Below are positions 13,001-23,779 of a DNA stretch of 64,000 nt, one piece after another. Position 1 is the first letter of the stretch. Each line of letters begins with the position of its first letter. The position numbers were made by a program, and so were the translations under genes. The stretch comes from Coturnix japonica (taxonomy: Eukaryota; Chordata; Aves; Galliformes; Phasianidae). Location of the stretch: contig NC_029516.1 of assembly GCF_001577835.2 (NCBI RefSeq), positions 64,692,328 through 64,756,327 on the forward strand. The letters run 5' to 3'. The notes beneath the pieces are model-generated. The model did no database searches and was not told the DNA's origin. It saw nothing but the letters and a program-made list of their open reading frames with translations.

Positions 13001-15000
13001 GGGAACATTCATCACGTCCTCTCTGAATGTGCGGCTGCTTATATTTATAGCTAAATGTATAACTGCTACGGGCATCTAAACATACAAAATCACGTGTGCA
13101 GCCGACCAGGGAGTTACCATCTTTTCATTTTTCTTTTATGAATTACGCGGTCTCTCCAATATTAGGACATCAGAAGTTCACGATCTGCGCTCGCTGCCGT
13201 CGCGCGCAACACGTCCCAAAGAAGCTCCGGATCTCGGCCCCAGGTCCGATCACCCACCCACGGGGGCCCAAGCACATGTCCACAGATTCCCACTCCACCT
13301 AGAAACCCCACCTGGTAGAGTGCTCATCATAGTAAGCTTCTTGGTGGCACATCACCACGCCAGATCACAGCCAAATCACGCCAGGCTCAGCTCCCCAGCG
13401 CTGCTTCCTAGCTCCCCAAGGGCCTGTCGTAAGAACAGACGCACGGCAATACGCCGCATCCAGACATCCCAGGCCCGGAAGCCCGCCGGACAAGAGCGCC
13501 CCTGAACTCCGCCCCATTCTTGAATCGTTCGGCTTCCTGCAGCACCAACCGGCGAAAAAGTCCCCCTAGCCCCCGAAGACGCCTTCCGGCAGGAGCACAC
13601 AAGTGTTCCACGTTAAGCGGCTGCGGTGCCGTAGCACGAGGCAGCGGGAGCCCGTATGCTCCCATCAGCCGGGTAAATCGCACGTCTGAGGGCTCCAGTC
13701 TTGGTGTCTTGTTGTGTTGCTTCTCGCGGTGGCACCCGCACATCACACCTCGCGCGGCCCCGCTGATGTCTCTCGTTCCGCGGGACAGCCAGAACAGTTA
13801 CGATGCATAACACCTCTAACCAAAAAGTCTCGACATCAAATCTTATTTCGAATACCACTCAAGACGCTCCAGCATCAAAAATCCGACTAAGAGCTGTCAC
13901 AGTCTGTATCACTTACCACCCATTTTCTCATTGTATTCCGATCTCTACTTTACACACTTTATTTTTTTTAAAAATTATTTCTCATTATTTTAGTTTATTC
14001 TGATCAATATTAAACTCCACGGGCCACATCCACATACACATTCTTTAAAATTTATAAGCCCTATATGAACTTTTGATATTCTATATATATTAGTGTTATT
14101 ATATCCCTAATAAACTTACTCCCCCACCCAACTCCGCGCAGGCTTTGGCACTTGGCCCGAACCTTCAAGCAACAGATGCTTCCTAATATCCACACCTTAC
14201 CTTCACTTGGTGTCATGTTCTATGCTTGTATACTAAATCAGTCTCGGCAGTGTAAAATTCACGTTAACTGTGCAGTGTAAAGGCCGGGGCTGGACTCACA
14301 AGCGAAGCTCGCTTGCACACACCTGACATCGCTCCAAGAGCCCTGACATTGGCGAGAGGGCACCCAGCCCCTCGCACGCCATCGGGGAATACCTTGAGAG
14401 CAGTAACCAGACAGAGAGCTGCCCAGGAAGATGGGCTGGTGTTATTGGTAGCATTGAAAGTCAGGCAACATGGGCTATCGCCTGCAGCAGCGCTGTTGAG
14501 CACGCCAGCGTCAGCTCTTGTCACGAACATCGACACCCACGTGATGGGGCCCACGTGCGCCGGATCACCTGTCAGCGCCTGCATGCGAACCTCGCGCGAG
14601 TTTGTCTCACCCATTACCGCGAAGGCACTGGCACTGGCACGTCCACCTCGTCTCTGCCCCGCCCTCTCCTACCTGAAGCTCTCTACGCTGGCGTCCTGCA
14701 TGCCGCAGCCCAAGCAGTCTTTCCCAGCTCCGGCTTGTTTACGTGTTGCTGGTCGCGATTGTTTCTATCCTTAGGGCTTCTTGCTTGTGGGTGTTGGGCG
14801 GCTGCTGTTACCTCCTTCCCTCGTCCAATCAACGAACTCACCATAATCACAGAATCTCTATGGTCTTTCCGGCATAAAGCACCTTCTTAAGATGCACTCT
14901 CTCGCAGGTCCCACCTCGACCACCTCCCGGTCAGCTATGCCGCATACCACTCCCCACAGGTAACACTGCGGAGGGCCACATCCCCACCTTCTCTAGGAGC
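4003..15000. other. Noisy block B: error-rich copy of one repeat unit (about 17.4-24.4 kb)
   Basis: Collinear with the clean unit but stretched about 1.5-fold by small insertions. Anchors: 'aggtagtcctgcgctgc' near 4305 (MROH-like exon); 'gctttctgaaagtagtgcctcctgatta' near 7160 (mariner end); the 'ggtgaggtgagcaggga' run near 8950 (PHF7-like 5' UTR); 'gaagagcttagcctggtcc' near 9825; 'gagctgtcac' near 13892; 'cagtgtaaaggccggggctg' near 14272. Insertions fall equally in exons, introns and transposon sequence and tend to be C or A. That pattern fits raw single-molecule reads rather than neutral decay. The right edge is vague, somewhere in 14.9-15.6 kb. Confidence 0.75.
8890..14115 (+). pseudogene. 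PHF7-like copy as it appears inside noisy block B
   Basis: Full-length order of PHF7-like parts is traceable: 5' UTR near 8940, exon 1 near 9117, exon 2 near 9435-9560, exon 3 near 9665-9785, exon 4 near 10085-10255, exon 5 near 10490-10690, exon 6 near 10800, later exons to about 11470, the Ser-rich and Arg/Ser-rich tail near 12.5-13.75 kb, then an AT-rich 3' end with AATAAA at 14109-14114. No exon keeps a usable frame. I infer that a real gene copy lies here but its sequence is not readable from this assembly; calling it a biological pseudogene would be unsafe. Confidence 0.5.
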
Positions 15001-16930
15001 ACCTGCCAGTGCGACGCTTGACTATCCCAGCCAACGCTCCCGGCGCAGCTGTGCCAGTGCCCGAACGCTCTTTTATCAGCGCACAGATTCACTTCCTAAT
15101 ACTCAAACTCGAGGTACCTCCTAGCCACTGTTGCAACTTGAGGACCGTTCCTCTGGTCCCATCCACTTGCTTTACGTACATTTTTCTGGGAGCTACCGTC
15201 AGACGGCCCGACCGCCCTCTCACTCTGTGCCTACAAGCCTCCCTTTCAGGGAGGAGTTCCATGAAGCTCTTGAGCGGCCCCTCCCTCTGCAGCCCTGATT
15301 TCCTAAGCCTCCGGTGGTTCATAGTACTTTACGCCGCAGACCTGCAAACCAATCCTGTCTTGCATTTGCACTGTAGTGGATAACCGTATATCTAGGCAGT
15401 TCTCAATCTAAACGATTGTCGAGGTCAAGTGAGCAGTGACACTCAGTCATAAAGTGTGTAACTATTTCCTTCGATGAGTGTCCCCCCTGAATCCTGTATC
15501 CTCGTATTTCCTGCTCGGCCAACATGGAAAAACGCGACACCTGTTCTGTTTAATCGACATTCAGCGTCTTTTGCTTATAACTGGGACACGACGAGCAGCC
15601 ACGTGCTGTGCGGGTGCGTGTGTGCTGTACAACACGATAACGAGCTCTTCCACGTTCCCCTTGCTGATGTTTCTTCTCTTCTGAAGTGGCAGCAGGTGAA
15701 GCACGCTTCATTGCTGCAACAACTACTGTTGCTTTGGCGCTAAGACCACAAAGCTGCAGGCACTGGCCTTTGAGGGCGAGAAAGATGTGCAGGGCTGTAG
15801 GACAATTCTTCCGAGGAGCAGGGATGTGTTCACACTGCGCCTCCAAAGCCAGCCGCCATCCAGCGTGACGCCTGACTCACAGTGTCAATTCTTCACACTG
15901 GGTGCTAACGGGCCTCCCTCTCCTTTGGTCTTTTTTTTACTTCATTCGATTGATATTCCTCTCTTTTTCCTCGTCAGGGCAACCTGAGGCCCTCTCTTGG
16001 CTCTGGTATCCACCAAGAGGATGCCCACCCCACTTGTGTGTTTGCGTCTCACACTCTTTCCCTGGACATCCCAGGGCTCTCACCCATTCAGGGTGCGGTG
16101 TTCTCTACCCCGGTTTTCAGAGCCCTACCATCTTCTCTCTTTCCACAGGCGCCTGGCACAAATCACTCGTCTGTCGGCTCCCAAGTCGACGTTACTCCAG
16201 AGCAGGACAGCCCTATCATTCCTTTGCCCAGCCCGCTCCCCCAAATCCTTGTCCTAGGAGCCAAGGCCTGAAGTTTAGGACAAAATCCTCCTTTTGGGAA
16301 GCAAGTATATTATCTCAACCTTTGTGTGGGACAGACACCACTCTCTCTGTGGGTTCCAGCCCCCAAGGTGGAGTGTCCCAGATACCCAGTTCTAAGTGCT
16401 AAGGCTCCATGTTGAGGCGCAGACCGTGGTCTGTGGAGCACAAAGCCTCTTCTCAGGCTCCACATTATTTTTTGCAGACCCAAAGCTGACTTCGTAGTCA
16501 TTCTAGCAGCCTCTTTTTCTGGACGCCACCCCACCTGATCCCCTCCTGCTCAGGAACCAAAGCTGCTGCTTGTACGACATTCTGACCAGAGAACATCTTC
16601 CCCCTCTGGTCTATCTCCATGTCTTTCTCAGATGCCCAATCTACATGGTCCTATTAGCTCCCGCCTGACACGCCTTCCTTTTGATTCGGCCCCAAGTGTG
16701 CTTGATGCTCGGGGGCAAAACGCCCTGCTATTTCTTCTTAGGGTCTCATAATTGTCTCCTTTTGCACGCTCATCAAACATGCCATTATTGGAGCAGCCCC
16801 CTCTACAGAAGCCTATCGACCTTCCAAGCTGCCCACATCCAAAGCCCATTGTTTTATTGCCCAAACCTCGGTCTCTGTTTTTCATGGCCAAAGCCTGATT
16901 TGCACAACCCTAAGCTTCAGGTTCATATCC
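15000..16930. other. Array spacer without a recognised gene
   Basis: Quality improves from about 15.6 kb onward. The stretch is rich in pyrimidines and CA/CT runs and includes acceptor-like tracts near 15977 and 16150, but I recognise no protein family in any frame. It is the 3' flank of the minus-strand MROH-like exons that end at 17010. Block C contains related noisy sequence from about 26.7 kb, but I could not align the part before 16.9 kb to anything else in the window. Confidence 0.4.
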
Positions 16931-17009
16931 TGAGCCAGTGCAGGAGGAGATGCACAGGAGCAGAGCTGAGCAGAGGGCAGGAGGAGATGCTGGGAGCTTT
17001 GCAGGGCGC

Positions 17010-17763
17010 TCAGCTGTCTGCCCGGGAGGAGCGCCACCAGTGCCACACACTGCGGAGCCTGGAGAAGAGCTGCCACAAGCTGAAGCTTGACAGTGGTGGT
17101 GGCCTTGTTTCTCTCAGGATCTGTGCTGTCTGAAGGGACTGCAAAGAGATGGATCCACTGGGGTCTCACAGCACACTGTGAAGGCCTGAGATAACAGAGG
17201 AACAGAGGCTTGATGACAGCCGTGTACCTGCAGGGTGCCCAGCTCTCCCCTCTGGCAGGAGGGAGCGAGGGACAGGCATGTCACCTGCTGGCTGCCCCAA
17301 CATCCCACTCCCTGGCTTACTTTGGTAGATGTGCTCTCTGTCAGCCCGCTGCTCATCCCTCATGTGCCGCCCTAAGAGCCCTGCGAACACAAAGCCCCGT
17401 CAGCGACCCCCGCTGCTCCCTGGGTGCATCATGGAGGGACAGGGACAGGGGAACCTCAGCTTCATGGCTCACCCATGAACCTCACGGCCTCCAGTCGCAG
17501 GGTTTCCTGCAGGCTCTGCAGGTAGAGCAGGCAGTCGCCCAGGTAGTCCTGCGCTGCACTCTGTCTCCTCTCTACCAGCTGGAGAGAAAAGGGCATGGGG
17601 TGAGCGCAGAGTGGTCTCAAGCCAGTCTTGGGCTGTAGAAACCTGCAAACCATGCAGTCGCTGATCTGCCAGAACTGCTCTGTCTGCACCAGGTGCTCCA
17701 GCTTCCTCCAGCGCAGGAACCGTGCAGCACCAAGGAGGGCTTTCTGGGAGGCCTGCCAAAGAG
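17010..17763 (-). pseudogene. Maestro HEAT-repeat (MROH)-like gene, 3' exons only
   Basis: Minus-strand exons: about 17651-17763 (LWQASQKALLGAARFLRW, then EHLVQTEQFWQISDCM), 17473-17578 (LVERRQSAAQDYLGDCLLYL, then QETLRLEAVRFMG), 17321-17380 (GLLGRHMRDEQRADREHIYQ) and a terminal exon about 17010-17185 ending FSLWQLFSRLRSVWHWW and TGA at 17010-17012. Such segments are typical of the C-terminal HEAT repeats of the maestro/MROH family, expanded in birds; molecular function is unknown. Middle exons join in frame. The first listed exon ends in a weak donor (GTTTGC). In the terminal exon the frame entered from the splice site meets a TGA near 17170 and the recognisable ending lies in another frame, so the copy is probably broken or carries base errors. 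Nothing recognisable continues upstream beyond about 17.8 kb, and other repeat sequence begins at about 18.0 kb. Confidence 0.65.
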
Positions 17764-18006
17764 CTGAGATAGCACCGCAGCCCGAGCAGCCGCAGAGCCC
17801 GTGTCCCCAGAGCCCCTCTGCAGGGAGGATGCAGCAGCAGGGGCTGATGCTGCTGTGGGCTGCAGTACCCCTTGATGTATGGAGGGCACCACGGGAGCAG
17901 CATCACCCTCCCCCAGATGAACCTGATTCCCACCTTGGACACGTTCTCTTCCTCATCGTGCAGTACTTTCTGGAAGGGATGAGCTGCTGCCTATCGAGTA
18001 TGTTTA

Positions 18007-18160
18007 AAGCAGTACCTGTTACATGGCTTTGGGGTTCTGGAAATGGAGGTCCTTACAACAGGACCGGTAATGACCACTGGAGACCTGTGGCACCAAAGTC
18101 TTCAGAAGTTAAATAAGATGCACCTTGAGTGTTTAACTACTGTAGTAAAAAACAAATGAA
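18007..18160 (+). repeat. Left copy of a dispersed direct repeat (partner at about 19545-19680)
   Basis: The segment beginning 'cagtacctgttacatggctt' reappears as 'cagtacctattacatggctt' at about 19545. Similarity continues through 'ttctggaaatggagg', 'gagacctg' and 'aaagtcttca' to 'gtatttaacta'-like sequence. The spacing is about 1.54 kb and both copies are in the same orientation. The right copy lies inside the mariner remnant, so this may be either an older mariner fragment or a short duplication. Confidence 0.6.
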
Positions 18161-19240
18161 CAAAGGGAACCCAATGTGTTCTTTTTATCCTCTGAGAACA
18201 AGTACTTGGTTGCTTTAGGGAACTGTAGGAATACCTATTGTACTTTTGACACTGGATTTACCTAGGAAGAAACCTGTGCTCTAAATGTTGGGTCAGTAGA
18301 AGGAGAACCTGTTTGTGTCCTGTTGGTAGCAAACGCACTGGATAGCTCTGGTGCACAAGAGGTCCTCTGGGTGTAATCTGAGTGCTCTGGGGCACCTTCC
18401 ATAGTCAGAGATAGAGCTGTGGTGGCTTAGCTGGAAGCTGTGACACTTGGGATATCCAGCCTTATCCCAGATAACTAGCTCCTGTTTCTTGTGCTTTGTT
18501 GGCCAGACCATTTGCTACTTTACTAAGCCCATATTTCAGTGGCAAAGATTAGACTTCATTTTATTAAATCACCTGCTACTGGGGAGTATGAATTAAATCA
18601 GAATCTTAAAAGCAGAAATGTAATTTGACTCACAGCTAGATGGAAAGCAATCTTAAGGTCTAGGGCCATTTGTTCCAACTGGTAGTGCATTACATGGTAT
18701 AAACTTTCAAAATTCTCTTCAAGCAACAGCTTTATAGTATGTATTCAACTAGTCAAACTCCTGAAATGAATATAATTTTTTTTCATGAAATCCGAAATTT
18801 GGAGACTCTCCATTCAAACTACTGCAGTTGAAAGCTAGTTGAAGTTCCTTCAGATGTTGTCCAACGAAGCTCTGTGGGAAGTTATGATGTTTTCATAAGC
18901 CATCTTCTATGATGATCTTCTATTTTTACCGTAGTTCCTGCTTTCTGATCAGCATTTATACGGAATTTTCTGACAGACCGCGTCTTCATTCTGTCTGAAA
19001 CTGTAATCGTGTCCATTTGCAAAGTTTTCTTGTAGAAAAGAACAGATCTACATTGATGAACATGAGGGGGAGATTTCTGATTTATGATGGTTAAATGGGT
19101 CCAGCACGTGGAAATGAAAACTGTCAGAACTTCCTTTTATTTTATTTATTTATTTATGTTTACTCTGGAGTCTGAATACTTTTGGGTTTCCCTCAAAAAT
19201 GAAAAGGCAATCTCTGCAGGTCTGCATCTGATGTACATAG
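18160..19240. other. Intergenic DNA of the array unit
   Basis: AT-rich unique-looking sequence with no exon or RNA gene that I can support. It holds a short T/A-rich run near 19137-19160. The stretch separates the MROH-like exons from the mariner remnant. Confidence 0.5.
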
Positions 19241-19990
19241 TTTGCTCTGAAAGTAGTGCCTCCTGATTATTTCCACTGAAAATGCAACCAGCACAAAAAG
19301 CACAATAACACATAGAACATCTGTCATTTCATAGAGCAGATTCTCAGCTACGAAGCACTATTTTTCAGCATAGTCACCACCATTGGCTATGCATTTCACC
19401 ACCGATGAACAAGAGCCTGGATGCCTTACTTGTAAAAATCCACATAGCCATCCAGAATGTGGCTTGTCTTTCATTTCACTGTTTCCACTGCTGAAATGCA
19501 TGATTCACTACCTCACTGTGCTCACATTCACTGCTCTTTTCAACAGTACCTATTACATGGCTTTGGGATTCTGGAAATGGAGGTTCTTACAGAAGTGTTG
19601 GTCATGGTGAATAGAGACCTGCAGCACTAAAGTCTTCAAAAGAAGCACCCTGAGTATTTAACTAAAGTAGTTAAAATCAAACAAACAAAAGAAACTTTTA
19701 TGGTCTTTGTAAAAACCTGCAATAAGCATTAATGAATGGCAGTGGGTGCCATTTTTTTTCTACCCGGAAAGGAATTTGGTGTCAAATCTTCCACGTCTGA
19801 CATTTTGTCAGACTGTTCTTCTGCTGCCACGTGTTACATGTAACAAAATGTAATGAATACTAGCGGGAAGAGTCAACCTCTACTGCCAGACCACCAACAT
19901 CTACATCTGAAATGTCAATATAATAATACTACATCTACATCTAAATCTGAGTCAATATAATAAAATAGGGAACATTACTTTTGCAGCAGC
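19241..19990 (-). mobile_element. Mariner remnant, Galluhop-like, about 750 bp
   Basis: The left end reads TTTGCTCTGAAAGTAGTGCC. The right end, read on the minus strand, gives TGCTGCAAAAGTAATG followed by a CCTATTTTATTATATTGAC-like stretch, an imperfect terminal inverted repeat matching the fragment at 39356 and my memory of chicken Galluhop. The interior reads as decayed mariner sequence on the minus strand. The usual element is about 1.2-1.3 kb, so this one is internally deleted; it also contains the right copy of the 18007 direct repeat and a short duplicated 'ctacatctacatct' stretch. Transposase is not intact. Confidence 0.7.
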
Positions 19991-20085
19991 TCTGACAAGG
20001 GTCCTGGAAACATGAGGGTGAGCTGCTGGCTCTGAATTCAGAGGATGTTTCCCTCTGGTGTGGATCAGGCTAGGTTTTGCTTCTG

Positions 20086-20124
20086 ATTTTCTGATCTGAT
20101 CTGATCTGATCTGATCTGATTTTC
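20086..20124 (+). repeat. (CTGAT)n microsatellite
   Basis: A pentanucleotide CTGAT repeats about six times between the mariner remnant and the PHF7-like promoter. Block A has only an interrupted form near 2010-2040. Confidence 0.8.
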
Positions 20125-20258
20125 AGCAAACTGAGTATTTGAGTACTCTCTGCAGTATATTAGAATGTGTTGCCTGGTTGTGTTGATAGACAGTCACAGT
20201 TACTGTGCTACAAGAAAATGAAATCATTGCCAGTTTAAATGATAGACATCACAGCCAA

Positions 20259-20368
20259 CGCGTCACAATGGCCGTTCCATTCTGATGCCATTCTTGGGTG
20301 CCCTCAGCCCAGCCCTGTGAGGTGTGATGGCGTCACAGAGGGTGACATGGAACGGCCATTGTGACTCA
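20259..20368 (+). promoter_or_regulatory. PHF7-like promoter with 18-bp perfect inverted repeat
   Basis: Arms at 20263-20280 and 20347-20364 are perfect reverse complements. CGCGTCA (20259-20265) and GGCGTCA (about 20329-20335) contain CRE-type half sites, and TGACTCA at 20362-20368 matches the AP-1 consensus. It lies about 200 bp upstream of the start codon at 20568. The first splice acceptor (TCTCCATAG, about 20536) suggests a 5' UTR intron between this element and the coding start. The same element stands at 1008-1109. Function is inferred from position, conservation between copies and motifs. Confidence 0.6.
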
Positions 20369-20567
20369 TGGGCTGTGGAGCAGAGCTGAGGCTGCAGGGC
20401 TCAGGCCGAGCTCAGTGCGAACCGGTGAGGTGAGCAGGGAGGAAGGGGCTGCCTGAGGCTGCCGAGGGAGGGAGGCCGGTTCCCCAGCACTCGGGGGCCT
20501 GAGCTGCCAACTCAGCCTCGTCCCGCTTCTCCATAGGTTGGCACGCAGAGGACGAAGCCCAGCAGTG

Positions 20568-23566
20568 ATGGGACAGACACTCTGCACTTGGTTGCGGTCG
20601 ACGCGCACGGCGCGTGCGGAGACACAGGAGGCTGCCGGCTCGGGAGAGCCAGGTGAGAGCCAAGTATCCCTGCATCCACGGCCTGCGGCCCTGCCCCTCA
20701 GCTGGCACAGCCGGCACAGAGCAGCCCCTGGGACAGCCCCCGGGGGCACCTGGCCCCGCAAGGCGCTCACTGCTGTTACTCTCTCCTCTCCAGCATGCGT
20801 GCTCTGTGGCTAGTGGATGAGGACTCGGACATCCTTGGCCGCAGAAAGAGGATTCGTGGATTGTATTACCATGAATTTTGTGCGGTGAGTTCCCTCGTGT
20901 CTCCTGCCACCTTCCTCCAATCAGTGATTCCCTCCTTTCTGCCCTAACTAGACCGTGCTCTTTCCTCCTGTACAGAGATTTGCCAACGGTCTTTGTGAAA
21001 ACGTGCAAGATAACAACGAGGCACGTTTTTGCTTTGAAGACCTGATACGCACAGTGAGGGAGGCAGAGCAGACGGTGAGCACTGGACCGGAACAGGGAGC
21101 TTGGTGTGCCAGGAGAGCTCAGCCTGGTCCCCAGAAAGCAATCCCAGCCCCTCCTCCCAGCTCCAGGAGAAATCCCTGCTCTGCAGACCAGCCCTGTTCA
21201 CCAGGCAGCTCTGCAGAGTGCCACCCAGCCCTGCCCGCATCCTGCGCCCTGCCCAGAGGTGCGGGGCCCGCTGCGTAGGCCCTGAGCCTGCAGCTGATGG
21301 GGCTGCTCTGCTCTTTCCCAGCTCTGCTTCGTCTGTGGCAGTTCGGGGGCCAGCATCACCTGCGCAGAGCCGGGATGTGAGAGGAGCTTCCATCTCCCCT
21401 GCGCCTATGAGGGTCAATGTGTCACCCAGTACTTTGGAGAGTTCAGGTAAGGGCTGCCAGGTGTCTCCTGTGGGCCTCCAACCCTGCTGTCAGCACCAGC
21501 CAAAGCAGCGAGGAACGCGCTGTGACACCTCCCAGCAGCCTGACAGAGCCAGAGCCAAGGCCTGGGGCTCCTTCCCGTTCCTCTGCCCTCCTCGCAGCCC
21601 TTCTCACCTCGCCCATCCCTTCCATCTTCCCCCAGGTCCTTCTGCTGGGAGCACCGCCCGCAGCAGGCAGTGCAGGCAGCACCGGAGCCGGACACGACCT
21701 GCGTCATCTGCATGGAGCCTGTAGGTGACAGCAGGTCGTACAGCACCATGGTGTGCCCAGCCTGCCAACACGCCTGGTTCCACCGGGCCTGCATCCAGGT
21801 AGGAGCCCTCCCCTCGCCCCGCGGGCACCGCAGGCGCTCAGCAGCACCAGGCCCGGGCTCACACCCACACTGCTTGTGTTTCTGCTGCAGAGAATGGCCC
21901 TGAGCTCTGGGCTTTTCAGCTTCCAGTGCCCCCACTGCAGAGACAGACAGACATTTCTTCGAGACATGCTGACTGTGGGGATCCATATCCCAGACAGGTT
22001 GGTGTCTTTCATCCAGCTCTTGAGGTGTGAGGGCACAAGAGCTGTGCCCGCCCAAGGACTGCCCCGGCAGGCCTGGCCCTTGGGCAGCCATTAACATGGG
22101 CCTCAGTGTCATTGGGAAGCTGGAACCAGGGATAAGGTGGATGGGGGATGGATTTCATGGGTTAGTTTTAGTCCTGGGCCAGTGAGTGCTCATCACATTC
22201 CCTCCCTTCTCTGGCAGAATTCCAGAATGGGAGGACAACAACGCCTATGAAGCACTGGCAGTTTGGTACCGACGCTGCCATGCCAGCAACTGCCTTTACC
22301 CCCATGGCAGATTGCGGTCAGGAGAGGGGTGAGTGACCTCAGCTGCCCTCTGGGGCTCTGCGTGGCATCGCAGCCTCACCACGGGCTGGGGGAGCACAGA
22401 CTGAGCACCAGAGCTGTGCCGGGCACTCCCTGGCTCAGGGCACTTTGTCCTCACGGCCACACCCGTTGCTTTCCACAGCCCTGGGAGCTGCTCCTCTGCA
22501 GCTCCTGTGCTGCACGAGGGACACACCGCCGTTGCTCCTACCTGAGTAACAGCACAACCGAATGGGAGTGCAACGCCTGTGCTGGAGAGGGCACCGGTAA
22601 GAGGCAAACAGCCGCGTGCTGCTGGGCTGGGGCCAGGCCAGGCCTGGCAGCGGCTGCTCAGAGCGGCCCTGCTCAAATCCCTCCAGCCCGGGACAAACGG
22701 GAGCCAGTTCCACCCCATGGCTGGAATTCCATCCTGCTCACCTTCCTGCCTCCCCTTTACAGCCTCCAGCACCAGCTCAGGTCTTGCTGGCCTCGGCACC
22801 ACCAGCCAGCAGGGACTGCAGCCATCTCAAAGCTCTCTGACACCCGAGAGCAGCAGCTCCGGCACCACCAGCGAGCACGGACTGCCGCCACCCCAAGGCT
22901 CCACAGCACCAGAGAGCAGCAGCTCCACAACCACCAGCCAGGCACCATCGGAGCCAGCTCACAGTTCCCGCGTGCCTGAGAGCAGCGGCCTGTCCATCCA
23001 GCGCAGGACGGACCGCAGGAGAGGCATGCCACATCTACAGAGGGATGAAAACACCTTTAATGAGTCCAGAAGACACCGTAGAAGAATCCATAATGCTGCC
23101 CCAATTGCTGAGAGCAGCACCTCAGACTCTGCCAGCCAGGGGGACATCTCGGTCCTCGAGGCGCTGCCCTGCACTGGGATACAACCTCAGGTGCAGGCAG
23201 GGACAGCGGGCCCGGACAAGAAGCCGCTCTCCGTTGCGGCGCCGGGCCCCAGAATCTCCGAGCCGGCCCCAGAGACACCTTGGGAGCAGGCAGACACCAA
23301 GCCCAGGTGCTCAGAGCTGCAGCTACACCACACCGGCAGCACCGGGGTCCTCCAGGGCTTCCAGAACAGCCGACAGAAGCCCATCCAGACATCCAGCGCG
23401 GGCCCGGACTCGAAGCCGCTCGCCTCTCCATCGTCGGGCTGCGGAGACCGACAGCCAGCCCCGAAGACGCCGCACGAGCCGGTCCAGGCGGCGAGGGCCA
23501 GCCCAGGGGCGGAGCCGCTCCCGGGTATCACGTCGGGCCCGGCGCATCACCAGCCGGCCCCGCTGA
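20568..23566 (+). CDS. PHF7-like gene, plus-strand copy 3 (all nine exons)
   Basis: Exons: 20568-20652, 20794-20884, 20976-21074, 21322-21446, 21636-21798, 21891-21997, 22218-22328, 22479-22596 and 22763-23566. Domains in order: extended PHD (CVLC; RFANGLCENV; CFVCGSSG; CAEPGCERSFHLPC), a RING/PHD-like zinc module (CVICMEPVG; CPACQHAWFHRACIQ; FQCPHCRDRQTFLRDML), then VGIHIPDR, WYRRCHASNCLYP, LLLCSSCAARGTHRRC and WECNACAGEG, all diagnostic of PHF7/G2E3. The last exon is a Ser/Thr-rich linker (PESSSSGTTSEHGLPPP) followed by an Arg/Ser-rich tail. Exon 2 is 91 bp against 92 in copies A and 2: one C is missing after CVLCG, giving an immediate stop. Exon 8 needs one extra C after its acceptor to stay in phase, and the tail needs one more frame change. 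All these differences are single bases, two in C runs, so base-calling error is as likely as pseudogenisation. Nuclear chromatin reader or ubiquitin ligase role is inferred. Confidence 0.8.
23045..23566 (+). other. Arg/Ser-rich C-terminal tail of PHF7-like copy 3
   Basis: In this frame the tail reads RARTRSRSPLRRRAPES, later RARTRSRSPLHRRAAET and then RRRGPAQGRSRSRVSRRARR, ending at a stop at about 23564-23566. The motif RARTRSRSPL occurs twice, about 75 residues apart. The frame differs from that of the Ser-rich start of exon 9, which itself stays open to 23712 with a far less biased, Pro-rich composition. The twice-repeated RS motif, and its recurrence in copy 4, argue that the RS frame is the coded one. 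Confidence 0.55.
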
Positions 23567-23639
23567 TGCCGCGGAGCAGCAGGTGCAAACCTACCAAGCT
23601 GGCACCGATCCTCAGAGTCCAGCACCATTCGCTAAGAGC

Positions 23640-23777
23640 TGTCACATTTTTTTATTATTTATTTACATTTATTTTTTTAAAAAATTATTTATGTATATAT
23701 TTTATTTTATAATATTTTATAATATTATTTAGTTATATATTATTTATATATATTTATTTATTATATCCCTTAATAAA
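23640..23777 (+). terminator. AT-rich 3' end and poly(A) signal of PHF7-like copy 3
   Basis: A long TTTA/TTATA tract (about 23647-23765) is followed by AATAAA at 23772-23777 and a C-rich flank. The same arrangement occurs in copy 4 (AATAAA at 36920-36925) and in noisy form at 14109-14114. The tract is low-complexity and varies in length among copies. Confidence 0.75.
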
Positions 23778-23779
23778 CT

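Noticed and set aside
15902-16402. 166-codon plus-strand frame in the array spacer
   Set aside because: Pro/Ser/Leu-rich from a pyrimidine-rich tract; no known domain and no matching exon structure.
22759-23034. Minus-strand frames opposite the PHF7-like last exon
   Set aside because: Shadow frames of a Ser-rich coding exon on the other strand, without splice or family support.
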